Shown: positions 33,991-49,093 of the stretch, piece after piece
Layout of the letters: each line of letters opens with the position of its first letter
Position numbering within the stretch: position 1 is the stretch's first letter
Origin: Phoebastria nigripes
Lineage: Eukaryota; Chordata; Aves; Procellariiformes; Diomedeidae
Length of the DNA stretch: 64,000 nucleotides
NCBI GenBank assembly: GCA_035582835.1
Contig: JAYKAV010003084.1
Span: forward strand, 250,340-314,339
Reading direction: 5' to 3'
Position numbers and translations under genes: made by a program
The notes under the pieces: generated by a model
What the model saw: the letters and a program-made list of their open reading frames with translations, nothing else
The model's database searches: none
Told to the model about the DNA's origin: nothing

Positions 33991-36900
33991 TGAAACTGAG
34001 TGCCTTGCAGGAAAAAAGAAAGCACTGGGGAAATTTAGGGACCTCTAGAGTTTACTGAGTGGGAGCTTTTAGTATCCTCATTTTGGGCTTCTCTTNTGCA
34101 GTGCTTCTCTTCTGCCTAAGTTCTGTTGAAAATGCCCAGGAACTTTTTTGTATTGCAGTGCTGGCCCCGTGCTAGTGAGATGAAGGAAGCGACACCTTTC
34201 TAGCAAATGAGTTTAAATATGTGTCAAAGCCAAATATATGAAAGATTATTTAGATATTACAGTGACAAGAGCTCTATAAATACCTGAATAAATACCTGGA
34301 TGGATTTTTCATTTGCTTTACATCCACATATTTCCTCTATGAGTAACATTTCTAGTGAGGTGAGTTATTTTTCTTATGGTACCAGTGCTGCCACCTCATG
34401 CAGAAGATTACTGCAGGCAGGAGGAGTTATACTGCAGCAGTGAAAATCTTGTCCACAAACCCTGTGCTTCCTTNGGATTTTTATATGGGAATGAGAACCC
34501 AGGTAGTCACGAAAGCAAAAAATACCTGTTTGTGCCTGTCATTAGACAACAGATTGAAACCAATTCTGTTAAGCTCTGAATTGGTTAGAAGCTTGATTAG
34601 GGACTCTGTATCTAGAAATGAAGCTGCAGACTAAAAAAAAAAGAAAGTAATTGCAATTGTTTTGTGGAGCTACAATTGTTTTGCAGAGCTACGCTAGAGA
34701 GCTGGGACCATCCGCACACTGGTTTAATCTTTGATAAAACAGTTGAGTTTGGCTCCCCCCTGCACCCCCCGTGCTAACTGCAGCTCAAGTTCAAATACTC
34801 AGCAAATACTCAGCAGTTACTTTCCATCCATCCGAACCATCAGAAACATAAGTTTGCCTACAAAAGAGCATGAGAAAGTCAGGTTTGATATGACTGGGGC
34901 TTAGAGTGTATAAAGTCCGCAGGCCAAAACCAACCACAGAATTCAACTTAGTGGTAGCGGTAGGAACATACACATCTAATGATTTTTTTTGTTTTGCTTT
35001 AATGAAAACCAACTTCACTGTATGTATAGAAACCTGTGGTCATAGCCAGTTAAGTACTTTGTGTGTATCAAACACTGGAACGTGACTTTTCTTTCCATGG
35101 GAAATTGAGTGGTGACATTTTTTGATTGGAACAAATACAAAATGGGAAATATTGGCATTGCTACATGCCATTACAGGATCAAGAGAAGCTTTTTCTTTGA
35201 TNCAACTGAATATTTGGTTTCTATATTAACATTTTAAATGCTCTAAAATGTGTTTTTACATAAAAGATCAATTTAATATAGAAAAATTGCCCAGAAAGGA
35301 AAACATAATCCCTTTCATTATAAAGAAATGTATTTCAGTACTATGAAATAAATACTAATAATAAAAGCTATTTTTTCCTAAAGAAGTGTGTTTGTTTGTT
35401 TGCTTGTTTTAAAGTCAAAATGTAATTCTAAAATCTAAAATTATCTAAATCTGTACGATCTATTCTAGACAACTTTTAACAGCCATCGTATAGTTAACGA
35501 TTAGCAGAATAATTTTTGAAAAAGAAGCCTGGTAAAGCAATGCTACACATTTCGATTCCCATTGCATATCAAAGATCTCAGTTAAGGCCTGATTCAGAAG
35601 GGCAAAACATCCATTGCCTTTGCTGAAAACAGCTATAATCTAGAAGAAGGGTTATGCAGAAGATTAACCCAGCCCCAGACCTACCATGGGAAAGGTCAGT
35701 ATCCAGTTACTTGTCTTCACAGGAAAACAGAGACAACATTTTGCAGCACTGTAAGTGCCTAAAAAGCAAAGCAGCAAAAGAAGCAAAATTAAATGCAAGC
35801 GAACAACTTTTTGCCATGTTTTCACAATGACTGAAAACAGATTGACAATTTCAGACCCAAGGCCTGAAGTTAACTTCAAGTCTTATGAAATTGTGTTTAA
35901 GCATGTTTTGATGAATGTTGTTCAAGACAAAAGGTCATAGCCATATATGTTGTAATACTACTGTAATACTAGCAAGAAGTCAAGACAGCAAAAGTAAAAC
36001 GCTAACACAACTGAGACTGCTATAAAAATTTAATCATTGTTGTAACCTGACAGGTTTATATCAAGATGGAATATTAGGAGTTTGATTTTTGGTACATGGG
36101 TTTTTTTTCTCAAAAAAATGTTTCGGAAAGTGGGCTTTGTACTAGGGGAATTGTAGGGAGACACATATGTTCTGACACACAGGAAGGAAAAGCCAGAGAG
36201 GAGTATGTGGTCTCCTGTGTAGGACATGTAGACCACAAATTCCAGCAGTCTGTGTCCATAGTCCTGGTACTTCAGTGTCCATTCTCACCTCCATAACCAG
36301 AGAGCACAAATTCACCAATTACCAATTCACTCCTTACCAGTGCAGCTGAATTGTCAAAGGTCCCTTGCACTGTGGAATATGTGCAGTTCTGGGGTAAATG
36401 GAGAAAAAGTCAAAGGCTGTGAAAGTGTATATGTTCTAAAAGGCAACACAAAGCCAGTGTGATTGCACTGTTGTGCGAAGATGGGGGTAATTCAGGAAAT
36501 ACCTTTGCCAGTTGTACAGATATTTTTTTCACTCTGATAAATTAAGCTTTAGTCATCCAAGGAGGAAGAGGAGAAATGCACTGCCAGGATGACCTTTCTT
36601 ACTTTCTGTTCAGCTTCCTGTATATTTTCAATGTAGAATTGAATTTCCTTTGAATTTCCACGTAGAGGAAGAACTAAATTCAGAGCTCAGTGTTTCCAGG
36701 GTAAGAACACTCATGCCTCCGCCTGGAAAAGAGAGTGTGGATAGGCTGAGGGTTGCAATATCTCTACATGTAAATAAATGAGCATGAGGCACTGAAGTAA
36801 AAGCTCTGCAGTTTAGTAGGGAAAGACTCTGCTTTTACATAAGTAAAAGGAATTATGTTAATGTGGCATGCACCTATGGCCATTCTAAATTTCCCACTGG

Positions 36901-39900
36901 TCTAACTACCAGTGCAAAGCTGTCTTAGTCTGCTCTTAGGATCCAGTGACACAAAGGGTATACGGAATGCTGTTATTTGTCAAAAAAGACATAAAAATGG
37001 AAGGTAATAAATCAGAGGAGAGGGCTTTGAGTGGTCTAAATGCTGTTGTCCCTGTTTCTTTTCAGAACACCACATAAACAATGTAAACACAAAATCCAGA
37101 ACTATTTTGTAATGGGCAGCAAAAAGCATAGTAAAATTGCTTTAATAATAAGATAGAAATAGGAAGAGAAATATACACAGAAAGTAAACCTTACATCCTT
37201 GCAGATGCTGGAACCTGACTTTTGTGCAGCATCGGATGGAACCCAGGTGGACAGCCATGGCGCACTGTGCAGATCCCACCTGCGGAAAGGTTCACCCTCC
37301 CCCCTATACTGTTGCTCTTTATATCTCATGTGGCAAACAAAACTGTATATTTTGTCTGGAGAGGTAGAAATTTTATCTCTTTATTAATGCCCACCAGAGC
37401 ATATCCATCTGCACGCATCTGGAAAGTGTATCCAGGAACAGCACGTATCCAGGTATTCCAGCACATTCCCTTACATTGTTTTATATATATGTGGGATTAT
37501 ACTGTGGTCACTCATGCTAACATATGGGCTTTTCAAGCCCTAAGTACAGGGCCTAGTAGAGCAGACATGTCTTGCTCAAGATCACTAACTCTTTGAATAC
37601 CACGTCTTCCGCAAGACTCCCAATACCGAGGATCAGATCTACGAAACAGAAAAATTCATAGGCATATAAAATACAGCTGACGGGTATGTAAGCTCATGTT
37701 ATGACAGCAGGATATTGATCAAAATGACATGGAAAGAGCTGAACAGAAGTCAGGAAAATACCAGGGTAATCAAAAGGTAGATGTTTAGAGGATTCTGCTC
37801 TGAGCTCACCCTTAGACTGTGCTGCCAAGCATGCATACATAATTCATCCCACGTGGAATGATTTAACTTAAAGTAAGAAAGTATCAGAGTAAGACACTAA
37901 GGCTAGCGGCTAAAGAAGGTACGTTCTAGCTACAGGTGAGTAAGCTCATGTTTTATAAGCAAATACATATACAAATACATATACTGCTACCTTTCAGCAT
38001 TTGCACTACAACCAAAGACACAGTCCTATTGAACCTATAGAGCTATCTGAGTTGAATTATCTTTGGCCTCATCTGATTACAATTCTAAATGCCTAATCTT
38101 ACCTTGATATAACTGGGAATTGGAATATGGAATATAAATTTGGAATATAAATTTCCCTCAAACCAGGACTGCAGTATTGGTTCCTGAGGATGTTGTGAAA
38201 ATCTTGAACTTGGCAGTGTTGGCGAGATGATTCTTTTTTAACTCAGAAGAACTAAATGGACCTAGAAAGGTCAAAAGTATTACCACAACCTTTTCACTGT
38301 GTAATATTAACCAGTTAAACATGGTTCAAGGTTTTGATTTGAGGCNTCTCACTGCTTACTTCTGTGGAAGACATAAGGAAAAAAAACCCAAACATAAAAT
38401 TGAGAAAAGTAATGCATAGCATGAAAAGAAGGGGGGAAGAAAAAAAAAGGAAATTGAGGGATTATGCAAAACAAATGTAATCAAAGCCTGCTGGCCATAG
38501 AGGGGTCACTTGATAAAGTTCTAGCTTTGCTAAGCAAGCCATATGTGCAGGAAAGAAGAGGTTAATTTTAGCCCTGGAACAGCCTCTGAGCACAGCAGTT
38601 ACTTTTCTAATTTTGACAAAATAGATAGCCAGAAAGAGAAGTGTAGGCAGGATAATAAATTGTGAGAAAAATGTATCTTTTTCTTGATGTTCTCAGAATT
38701 GAAGATGGCTTATCAGTCACAGGTGGATACTTAGACCTGGCAAGCTGTCTCTCACAGCTATTCCCCTGGGACCTGATGCACTTCTTTTGTCTAGTGTGTT
38801 TTCTGGCTGGTCTGGTTGGTCTTTCTTCAACTGGTCATTCTCAGGCATTGCAGAGGTAGACAGTCTATCTGCTCACATGCGGGAATTATTTTGAAGACAA
38901 GAGTAAAAATGGCAGCACAAAGAAAATAAGTACAGAGGGGAGTCACAGAAAAGGAGATAAAACGGGAGGGGATCCTTGCTGGTTTGGCAGCAAAGGTGAA
39001 AAGCATTCTGTTGCTCTATACATCGTAATAGCCAAAGATCACCAATACAAGGCAGCCTTTGCAAGAAAGTAAAACCAAATTAACTTGCTCCATGAGATTG
39101 TCCAGGAGCACTTTCACTTGTTTTGGTTCCAAAAGGATAGATGAGTAGAATGGACCATTTTTGCATTATCTGCTCACTAAGCTTAATTTTTAAAACAGGG
39201 TTCTGATCTATTAAAATCATATGTCTTATCACTCTCTGCTGTACCTGAGATGAACACAGTCTACATGGTAACAGTAAGTCACTCAATTTGCATCAAGTTG
39301 TCTTCTACTTTTGGCATTTCTGCCAGTATTCATTTTTTACAAGCTACTGTAACATTTATAAAAGTTTCACCTGCTTCCTACAGGCAGGTTCAGCATTAGT
39401 AACTTTTTAAGCCTGATAACTAGAAGAGTAGTAGGACATTATAGTATAATTACTTGAATAGGCATGTTTGACTGGGTAGGTTGTGGTCTGACTGTATTGA
39501 AGCTTCATGTGTAAGAACTGGATGAAATGAGGTTATACTTGCCTTGACGACTTGCATTCAGAACACTGAATTACATATCCTCAGATACAGAAGGAGGAAA
39601 AAGGGGGAAAGCAATTCTGCCAATTCAATTTCTGCCACGTAGTTGTCTTTCCTTATACCCACATTGGGAATCAAACTAAGAATCTCTAGAGAGCCAAGAA
39701 AAATGTTATTCATCTTCTTGCTCAAGCTCAGCAATTGCTTGGCCTAGTGAGTGACATATTATCCGAGTTACCATTAGCATAATGTATAAGTGAGTAGATT
39801 TTTCTCCCTTAATTTCTGTATTTTCTGATAAAAAATTGGATAGCTGTTTCAAGTGTTGTAGTGTATATTTGTCCTTTCTGCAGCCATTGTGGTGGCCTAG

Positions 39901-42900
39901 TAGACTTTTTTTTCCTGAAAACCTAAATTGTGTTAAATTAGAGTTTTGTGTGGTCTTCAGTGAAAAGTGATTTCAAACCTACAAATGCTTTATGCATTAA
40001 AACAAAAGAATATATTTTTTTCATATCAAAAGTATAAAAAAAATAGTTCTAGGGTAATTACTTAATTTTAATTTTGGAGATATTCATTCTGCCTCTGTGA
40101 AATGAAGGAAGGAATGCAAAAGATTTATATTTTGTTATCTTTCCTTTAACCTTTAAATGTTATATGATTCTTGTCAATACTTATCTTATTTTGCCAAAAG
40201 GAGATTAAAAATCTAATTTCTTTATCTGCCTTTCTGGGCCTTTTTTTTTACCTACAGCCATGAGAATAATCTGCTATCAGGTAGCGGTAGCACATGTTCT
40301 TTTGTTAAGGTTATAATTAGCTTTGTAATTATTAGCCTGATTTTTGACCTATTTATTCTGCTTAAATTCTGTAAGGCAAAACCTGTCTGCCCATGGCTCT
40401 TACCAAAGGGGAATTCTGCAGGAGCTAGAAGTTAATTGGGCTAAACTTTTTGGAGGAAAAAAGAAGAAAGGGGAAAGAAGAATAAAAAAGCAACAACCTT
40501 ACACTGAAAAGTCTTCTTTTATATTGTATTGTATTCTTTGACATTTGTATGGGAGTGTGAGGGCAGAGTTCTCACTGTTGTAAAATCCCAGCACTTGAAC
40601 TTTGAAGCAGACAAAGTTTCGGAGACTATCTCCTTAAGATAGGGAGCTATGAGGTTATTAGTAACATGATCCTACAGTACATTATAATATAACATAAATA
40701 TTTGATTGAAAATAAATATCTCTATGTAAAAGGAGTGTAACATTTTCTCTGGAATAAAAATAAATTTTAACAATACTAAAGACAAAATAATCTTTGAGCT
40801 TGCAGTCATTGTTAATTTTATGTATTACTTCAAAAATCTTATCAGAATTCATCCTTGTTTTACACAAAACAATAAACAATTTATTAAAAAAAAAGATAGG
40901 AAGTTGCAGAACTGAGAATTCATCATTCCCCAAATAACTTAACGTTAACCTCAATTCAATGTGTTTCTTTTAATTATTGATCAACTAGCCTTTTACACTC
41001 AGCTGGCATAATGCCTCTCACTGTATCCTATGTCTACAAAATGTCAGTTCCCCAAAAATCCATATATATTATCTGCTAGGCACTAATTTGATGGGGAATA
41101 GCAATAGAAGGTCTCTCTTAACAACTCCAAATCAATCCGTCAAGTATTAATCACTGGAAAAGTACTGACACCTCATTTTTTTTCTTTCTCCCACCTTCCA
41201 GACACAGCCCTGTCTCTGTTCCACCGTTCAGCCCATTTTCTCATTTATTCTTCAGTGTAAACAGTGTTTACAATGCCCGGCAATACTTACGTGATTCATC
41301 TGGACCATTTGACACGGCTCAGATAGTTTACCAAAGAATTCAGCCTATGACTTCGTGAACTCTTGAAGGAATCAGAAACTGTACTATATAGATAAGCACT
41401 ATATACAAGTACTTGTTGTCATGGTTACACAGATAGGCTCACTTCTGACTTTTCCCTGGTCTTTCTGAATAGGTGATAGAGATCCAGAGAGACTTTCAAG
41501 CCTCACTCAACAGACATTCCTGCAATTTTAAATGTGTGCGTCTGAAAAAAAAAAAGAGTAGGTGGGCTGTAATCCACCTACTTCATCTTTTAAAATATTT
41601 ATAGATAGCAGAGTGTAAGTCAACATAAACAAAAGAAGCCTGTACAGGTTGCACTGCATTTTTCACAGCCAAAATAGTGTTCTGCTGTCAGGGAAATCAA
41701 AATAAAGTAGTTAAAAAAAGTATTGTAAAGAGAAAACAGAACTGAGTACCTGTCAATGCATTATTTCAGCAGACATTTTAAGGAACCAGATCTTTTTGAG
41801 AAATCCACAAGAAAAATTTTATGTGTGGCTGTCCACAGCAAATAATAAAGAATCAACAAAATATATGTGTTGTTTGTCCTTGACAAACATGTGCCCTGTA
41901 AAAGTCCATAACCCTAACTGTTGTGTGTTTTAAGCTTAAGGTATGTCATAGAAGTTTAAAAACAGATAGTGTAACTTCTGAGTGAGAAGTTACACTCTAG
42001 AGATTGAGACATGAAGCAGATATTTAATGCATGGTTATCTCCTGCCAGACCAACAAAGCTGTGATTGAATTGTTTGCTTGACTTCCTAGCTGCTGACATA
42101 AATATTTAAATGATTTCACTGTTTACATGTTTGCAGGTTATTGACCTTAGGTGGTCTCTAACCGGACCTGAGTGTCTGGTCCAAGAACTTTTCTAAAACC
42201 TGGTACCTAGCCAGCAGGCAATTTTGACTTACTGTTTATGGGGTGGATTCCTGCATTTCTCCTACAATAAACTCTAGTTACTATATCCCATCTGTCGAGT
42301 AGATTTACCCCATCAGGGACTCATTGGTTCACATATTTGCTACTTTTCTTTTCAGGACAAGTAGCTGGAGGTGAAGATAATAACTTGCAATTTCATAAAC
42401 ATAGTGCTTAATCTTAAAGCTAGAAATAAACTGCACAATAAAACAATTAAAAAAGAAAGTTAAAAAAATAGTAGACCTATCTGCGTATCTGTCTTACTTA
42501 GAGTGTACTAAACACTCCATTTGGAAGGACAGGTTAGTTTAGACGCTGCAGACCCTGCAGGAGAGTGTTTGTTTTTTCATTGTTCCTGAAAGAAACTGCC
42601 TGATAATGCCATTATACAGAAAGAAGCTTTTAAATATTGATAGTCTTTTAGATGACTCCCAGTCTTGACAAATACCTCTTGAAACCTGGCAGTTGCAAGC
42701 TAACACCTTACACGTTGTGTCTTTACAACCTAGACTTACAAAGTTGATTTCTGGAGCCAATCTTGCTAATAGTTTCCCAACTACATTCCTGTTGCCTCGT
42801 ATAAACTGCACAGAGGCTTCGTCAGCAGTGATTCCTTACAGCATTTATTTTTTATTACAGATCAACTCAAGAATCCTTCTTCCTGGCATCGCATAAAAAT

Positions 42901-45329
42901 AGTTATGAAATCCTGGCTCCACTGAAGTCAGAGTGAGAACTTCCACTGTTTTTGAAAAAGCCNAAAATTTTCTCTTTGTCCATAAAAATGCTGAGAAACC
43001 TAGACCTGCTCCTGCAAAACACCTAAGCTTGCAATGAACTGTAAATAAATAAGAAGTCCTCTTTAATCCGAAAGGTCTCTATCATGCAGAAATACAGGAT
43101 CAAAGTTAAAACTATCTGGTCATCTATTATATTAATTTACATATATTATAGCCTCATATTTTATAAAGCATTATGATAATATTTTTTCCTTATTGTCTAG
43201 TGATCTGCTACATTTTCATGCTGTTCAATGAAACCAGTATGCAAAATACTTTTTCTTCTTGTTAATAATATGATGTGCATTTACTAATTTAACTCTGTTT
43301 CCAAGGAAGTTGCCTGGGACTTTATCCCATGGTTTTAGTATTTCAATTAATTAATTTTCTTGCCCCTTGTTTAGGTCAAAGGTTTTTATATATTTTTTCA
43401 GCAGAAAAGTTTTTTCCCTAATTTTTATATAAAAGTTCAGCTGCCCAGTTTCCTCTCTGTAACATGATAATAATTTTTTTTTAGTGTTCAAATTGCTTTG
43501 ATATTTATTGTTTTTTGACTCCTTTCTTAACTTTCATGGATTGTGATGAGCTAGCCAGTTCTTTCTGGTCTCATTTCTTTTAGCTGTGTGTAAGGTAGGT
43601 CTATCAAGTACTGAGATAACTTCTGTTATTACAGGAGAGTCTCCTAAACACTTTGAAAAGTGCAAAGGCAAAAGACAACACCTACATTGCAAAACCCAAA
43701 AAGTTAGCCAAACAGGTTTTTTTTAGAGTGAAGCAATGAGAAATTACTCAGCTATCCATGTCAGCATAGATCAAGTAATCATGTTAAGTAATTTAAACCC
43801 TACAGGTTCACTGTAATACGGAAGAGGATGCTCTGGGTTAAAACATTAGTAGGAATGTGATGTTATCTGGTGAACTGAAGTGGGAATATTTTACTTTTAC
43901 TCCTGTCCTCCAGGCTTTGGGCAGCAGATTATTATAGGGATGACATCTGAGAAAAAGTTGAGTGTTGGACAATAGAAGGTCACAGTAGTACAGGCAACTC
44001 CAGAGCCTGTGCTTTCAAACTCAATGGCTTTTTGTGAAATGTGCCTTTTAGTTTGTTTTGAATGTTTATAGCAGCTTTTATGCACTGTCTGTAGGCTATT
44101 TTAAAATATATTATTGTGACCTTGGTGACCCTTCAGACGATTATTCTGCTTTGGGTTGCACACTTTTTCCTCTCTTTTTGAACTCTTCCCTTGCCTATTC
44201 TTTTAATTTTTTTCTTTATATTTCCTGAAATATTTTTCTCACTTTGTCAGCAAAGGGTTTCCATCTGATGTCTCCTGCTACACTATGCACTCAAGCAACT
44301 CTTCAATGGCAATCTGCTGCCTATAGTCTGGGAGATGGGATTTAATCTAAAATTGGTCAGATATTGATTGATTTTTTTTCTTTCACTGAAGATTCTGCTT
44401 TCTTCAGAATGAAAAATAAAATGCAGACTAAATCCTCAGTTAAATGTGTTCAAGAATTATCCTTATATAATTTGAGGGATTTATCTTATTTTCTTGATTA
44501 GAGCTAAAAAATGACCAAAAATGCCTACAGAATCAGGAATCTGGGTATTTATTTTGGATGGAGCCATTTGGGATTCATTCAAAANAAAAAAAAAAAAACA
44601 ATTTCAGGAGGAAAATGTAGGAAAGATTTCTTTGTAACTCTTCAAGAATGACATCCTGCTGGTGTAGCAGTCCTGGGATCTAACATACAGATTCAGACCT
44701 TTTGAATAGAGGTTTTTTACCTTGGTCATCCATATCCAGTGAATATTATAACCACAAAAAGTTAAAAGTGATAAACGAGGTTATGTTCTTTTCTAGCCTC
44801 CTTTTGATAGAGAAAGCTCACTAGCTGCTTGGTGTTGCAAGCATTGGTAAGCCCAGATCCAGAGAAGGCTCTTTTCTTTGGGACGCTGAATGGGTATGCA
44901 GTGTAAACTGTGTATAATATTTATAGTAATACAGAATGAGCATGTTGGTTTATTAGAATCTGATTTTGTGTCATCTCTGTTGTGTGTGAAAACATAGATT
45001 TTTAACTTGAGGTTTTATTTTCAGTGAAGTTAGAACACCTAAAACTTAGCTACTGAGACAGCGTGTGGAATTGCCTTCGTGTTTCTTCGGAGTCTAACCT
45101 ACCTGCTTACCTCCAAGCCTCTAGGACATGTCAGTGCAGCGCGGTGCTCTACCAAGCAGATCTATCCAAAGCACAGTAGTTTTGTTAGCACCGCGCTTGT
45201 CTCAGACTAATATACACCACTTCTGAACAAGGTTAGGAAATAGTGAAGTGATATTTTAAGAGAGCTATCAGTACCCATCTAAAGCCAGCTTCGGTACCCC
45301 TCTGTTGAAATATAGTGGGTACAGGCATA
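33991..45329. other. AT-rich sequence without recognisable genes
   Basis: Contains a (TTTG)n run at 35389-35404, a short TGGAATATAAAT duplication near 38125-38155 and homopolymer runs (for example A-rich at 44581-44598). Frames up to 124 codons (37222-37596) show no domain. No transposon family was recognised by eye. Confidence 0.4.
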
Positions 45330-45695
45330 TCGTTGCATTACGCCCAGAACATTGAGTTCATTTCTGGATATCATTTTACTAGAAAGCTGTTGACAAATTA
45401 GAGAAAAGAACAATGACATTAATTGAGGTTGCAAAAATTGAAAGAAAGTAATTATTTATAGTAGTAAATGGTGTAATAATTATGAAAAATGGAATGAAAT
45501 TAAGATACAAAATATTTAAATAGAATATTAGGAAGTGCTCTCTGACAGTGAGATGTATGAAGCTGCAGAGCAGTTTCCAAAGAGAGGTGGTGGGACTCAT
45601 CGCCTGGAGCACTTGAAACTATACAGAAAAAGAAATGTTAAAAATCTTAGAAAGTGTCTGTGCCTGAACTGGCAGGAGAACTGAGTGACCTTTTC
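45330..45695 (+). mobile_element. Ancient CR1/L3-like LINE 3' fragment, plus strand
   Basis: TTCATTTCTGGATATCATTT, CTAGAAAGCTGTTGACAAAT and TAGAGAAAAGAACAATGACA follow the CR1/L3 sequence for 'LD.L...+ATKMI'. Then ATATTAGGAAGTGCTCTCTG, ACAGTGAGATG, CAGTTTCCAAAGAGAGGTGG and TGGGACTCATCGCCTGGAGC match the family's 'F+..LF.S.R..W...P.EVV.SPSLE' segment at DNA level. The piece between is partly deleted. No frame survives. Confidence 0.7.
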
Positions 45696-48600
45696 TTTCT
45701 TTTATTCTGTGAATAATAAAAATGGTACTTTTAAAAGACTTTAATATCCATGTCAAAAATTTTACCTATCTTTTCCTGTATTTTGAGGTCTTTTCTTCTT
45801 TTTTTAATCAGTATGGAAATGTCACTGAATACATTAAATGACACACTCTTCATCTCATTAAATTCCTGGATGCTTCTCCTTGTTAATAGTATATCTCACT
45901 TATACTGACCATTAATTGAGTTTTCTTTATCTTTCATAATTTTCCTTTCATGTGCCTTGCCAATAGCTCTTCCATCTCAGAATATTTTCAGTTTTGATGG
46001 TTGTTTAGTCTTTCATCTAATGAAGATTACTCTGAGAATTTCATTACTCTGTATAGCAGTCTTGAGGTAACCAGTCTGATTGACAAGTTATATCAGAAGG
46101 ATTTATTTGTTGTTTGTTTAGATTTAGACCTGCAACTGATTCTCTCTAAAGCTTTTCAAAGTTTCTGGTCATTCTCTTGTTCTGGCTTATGTTTCCCCAA
46201 AACCAAAATATAGCCTACGTAGACCTTTGTATTCTGCAATATATATGAAAAAAGATAAATTTTTCTGGACTATATCTTTGATGCTGCTCACAATTCAAAC
46301 AGCCTGTAGAAACAGCATTTCCAATGCAGCCTTGAAAAATGCCTGCAGGTGTGCTCTGTTGTCAGAGCCCTGGTGAAACATCCAGCACAGCAAACTTACT
46401 GGCATTAAACACTTTAGTAGAAAGAGATCTGTGTTGTAAGTACTCAGTTCAATCACTTGGATCTGCAGGTACAGTCTTCCTGTTTCTACCTCCCTCCATC
46501 CCACCTCTGGGCTTTTAAATGAGCAGAGAATATCCCTCCTAGTTCCTTTGAGGACTCTGCCAAGGCACAGGCACTTTCAGCTCCTCCTCAGCTTCTGCAG
46601 GTTGGAAAGAATTTTTGTAGGAGTTGTCCGATGCAGTTGTCCTGTGCTTGTAAAGCCAACCTCAGGTTTTCCTTCATTTTTTATGGTTCCTGTCCTTCTT
46701 TGGTAAGCTCAGTGACTCAACACCTATTTAGCTGAAAAATTGATTCTTTTTCCTGCCACTGCTGTAAATTGTGTCCTTTCCAGCTCTGTATTTGTCTACA
46801 CACTTGTATTTAACTGCCATACTCCATGAGAGGGGCTAAACCCATCTTTGCAAGACTTCAGTTTCACCTTAGCCACCTGCCTCTCTCTGACTTACCTAGT
46901 AGTGACAGTATCCTCAGGACTGTCCTGTGAGAATCTTAAAAAGGTGTGTGAAGTTAAAAAGAAAAGCTGTCCCATTTGCAGCCTGTCTGACAGTCCTGTT
47001 TTGCTGAGCATTGCTTTTTGAAGATTTTCCTTGAGCAAGTAGTGCTGGCCACTTTGTCCTTTCTGAACACCTTCCTTTGGCTCTTGCGAGTGATGCAATT
47101 CAGTGTAGTCCTTTCTGTCACACTCTCCCTCCCAAATTCTGGCTTTTGCCATGGTTTGCCACAAAACACGTATATGCCTTGTATGTTTTTTGGAATTAAA
47201 TTCTGAGCTCATTGTGTCTTTTTAACACAAATGTCCTTTTTTGAATTAGTTTGGTTTCTTTTGTGTTGGCCATGGCGAGTCTCTCTTCACATTGTGCAGT
47301 CTTCATGGCAACTCATGCTGGACTTCTAAGGACTTGTTCTAAGTCTTCCATTAGCACCACTCCTACAGGCTTTTCCTTTATTGTACAAGCACCATCTGAT
47401 TTCCTAATGAAGTAGCTGTAACTCCTTCATTCCTCCTTTGTGCCACTTCATCATCATCATTAATGTTCTTCTGTGGTCATCTTTTTTCAAAATACCATCG
47501 AATAAGAAAGCAAATCACTTTTATACTTCATTTTCATAGGGAGTGCAGCACTTTCCAGACCATTAACACAGAAGTTCATTGTTAATTTCCTCTGCCTGAT
47601 TTAACTGAATACTACTAAAACATGAAGTTGCTTCAGAAGCAGCTTCTTTCTGAAATACCCTGGTTTTGGCAATCTATTCAACGCAATTGCAGAGTAAAGC
47701 ACAGTTAAACCCTTTTTCCAGTTGTTCTCCACATTTTACACAGTTCTGGCTTTTATAAAGTGTCTAATGCCAATAAGATTGCTGAGCTGGATATTTTATC
47801 AGGTTTCTGCTATTGTACTCTTGACACATGACTTATTCAGAAATCACAGGACTAAGGCAGAGGTCTGGTTCATCAGGGTGCTGAGTTATGCCTGACAGGT
47901 CCAAAGCCACGTGAGCGCCTGTTGATTGCAGCATCAAGTCCCACACGCCTCCTGCGAGGATATCTTCATGTGCCCATTCCTCATAGTCAGGCCTGACACT
48001 TTGCATCCAAAGGTTCTTCCTTGGTGAAGCAGGCTTTGCCCCTCTTTCCCTGCTGCTCAGAGTAAAATGCAACCAATCAATCCTTTCTTCCTCACCCTAT
48101 CCTTAACTCATGCCTCTGCATGGTAGTTTTCCCTAATCTGCCTGCCTTCCCTTTGGACTCTGTATTATTTAACACATATAGTTTGGATTGACAGATGTGC
48201 TATGGATGAGGGGAGACAGTTTTTCTGACATTACAGCCACGCTGATAATGATGTAATGAACGGTTTTCACCTCCTCAGAGGAGCAGGTCATAGAAATGCA
48301 TATGTTGCAACTTCAAAAGGGTATCCAGTGTGACAGAAGACCAAAGAGTCTGTCTGCAGGAATAAATATGATCACGAATTTGTCTGGTGGTGCTAGGGTC
48401 AATGAGAGAAAGAAGGCTTCCCAAGCTAAGATATTTATTAGGCAGATCCAGGAGTCATAGGAAAGGAGCAAGGTGGTTTACAAATATAACTGAACCTTAT
48501 GGATGAGTAGACTGAAGCCCATCCCATCCTATGGCTTAATGTCTACTGCACTTACAGTGTTGCAATTTTCCAGTTGAATCGAGTTGTTTCTATTTCATTT

Positions 48601-49041
48601 CCTCATTTACACTCATATGTATCTCTTGNAAAGGAAATTTATACTAATGCTTAAGCAGAATATAATTTGAGTTCTAACATAACATTTCATTACTGATTTC
48701 TGCAAAGAATTGTATGTTATCCAACAACAATTATATAGTGTCCTTGATCTTATAAGAAAATCCTTTTAGACTTTTTGAGGAGGGGGAATTTTATATCTTG
48801 TGAAACTCTTTATAACATTTCAGTTGACTGAGTTAGGTCTACAAATATATCTTTANGGTAAAGGAAAATGCTTCTTAATTACACTTCATTTTTTCCTTAT
48901 CTTTCTGGAACAAAGGTTTAACTCTACCCCTGTTTAGCCAAGCATGTATAAATATGTATTGGCTGGGGTCTTTTTATGTGCTGCGTACAACATCATTTCT
49001 TAAATAAGGTAAACACATGTGATACCTTAGGCGGCAGTATT
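45696..49041. other. AT-rich sequence without recognisable genes
   Basis: A 106-codon minus frame (46892-47212) and a 79-codon minus frame (47833-48072) have no recognised domains. A short plus frame at 46001-46213 has a weak LINE-like look and was not called. Confidence 0.4.
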
Positions 49042-49093
49042 CGTTATACCATTTATAACGACTTGTGTTACATACACTATGTGTATGTGTAAC
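49042..49093. repeat. Two adjacent hairpins
   Basis: The first has perfect 7-base arms CGTTATA (49042-49048) and TATAACG (49054-49060). The second has arms GTTACATACAC (49067-49077) and GTGTATGTGTAAC (49081-49093), with a 2-base bulge and a 3-base loop. They might be the remains of a small palindromic DNA transposon, but no terminal repeats or TSD were found. Confidence 0.6.

Noticed and set aside
46001..46213. Possible LINE reverse-transcriptase start (LIDKLYQKDLFVVCLDLDL then SKAF)
   Set aside because: The resemblance to 'D..VVYLDFSKAFD' needs an insertion, and no neighbouring LINE sequence was seen.
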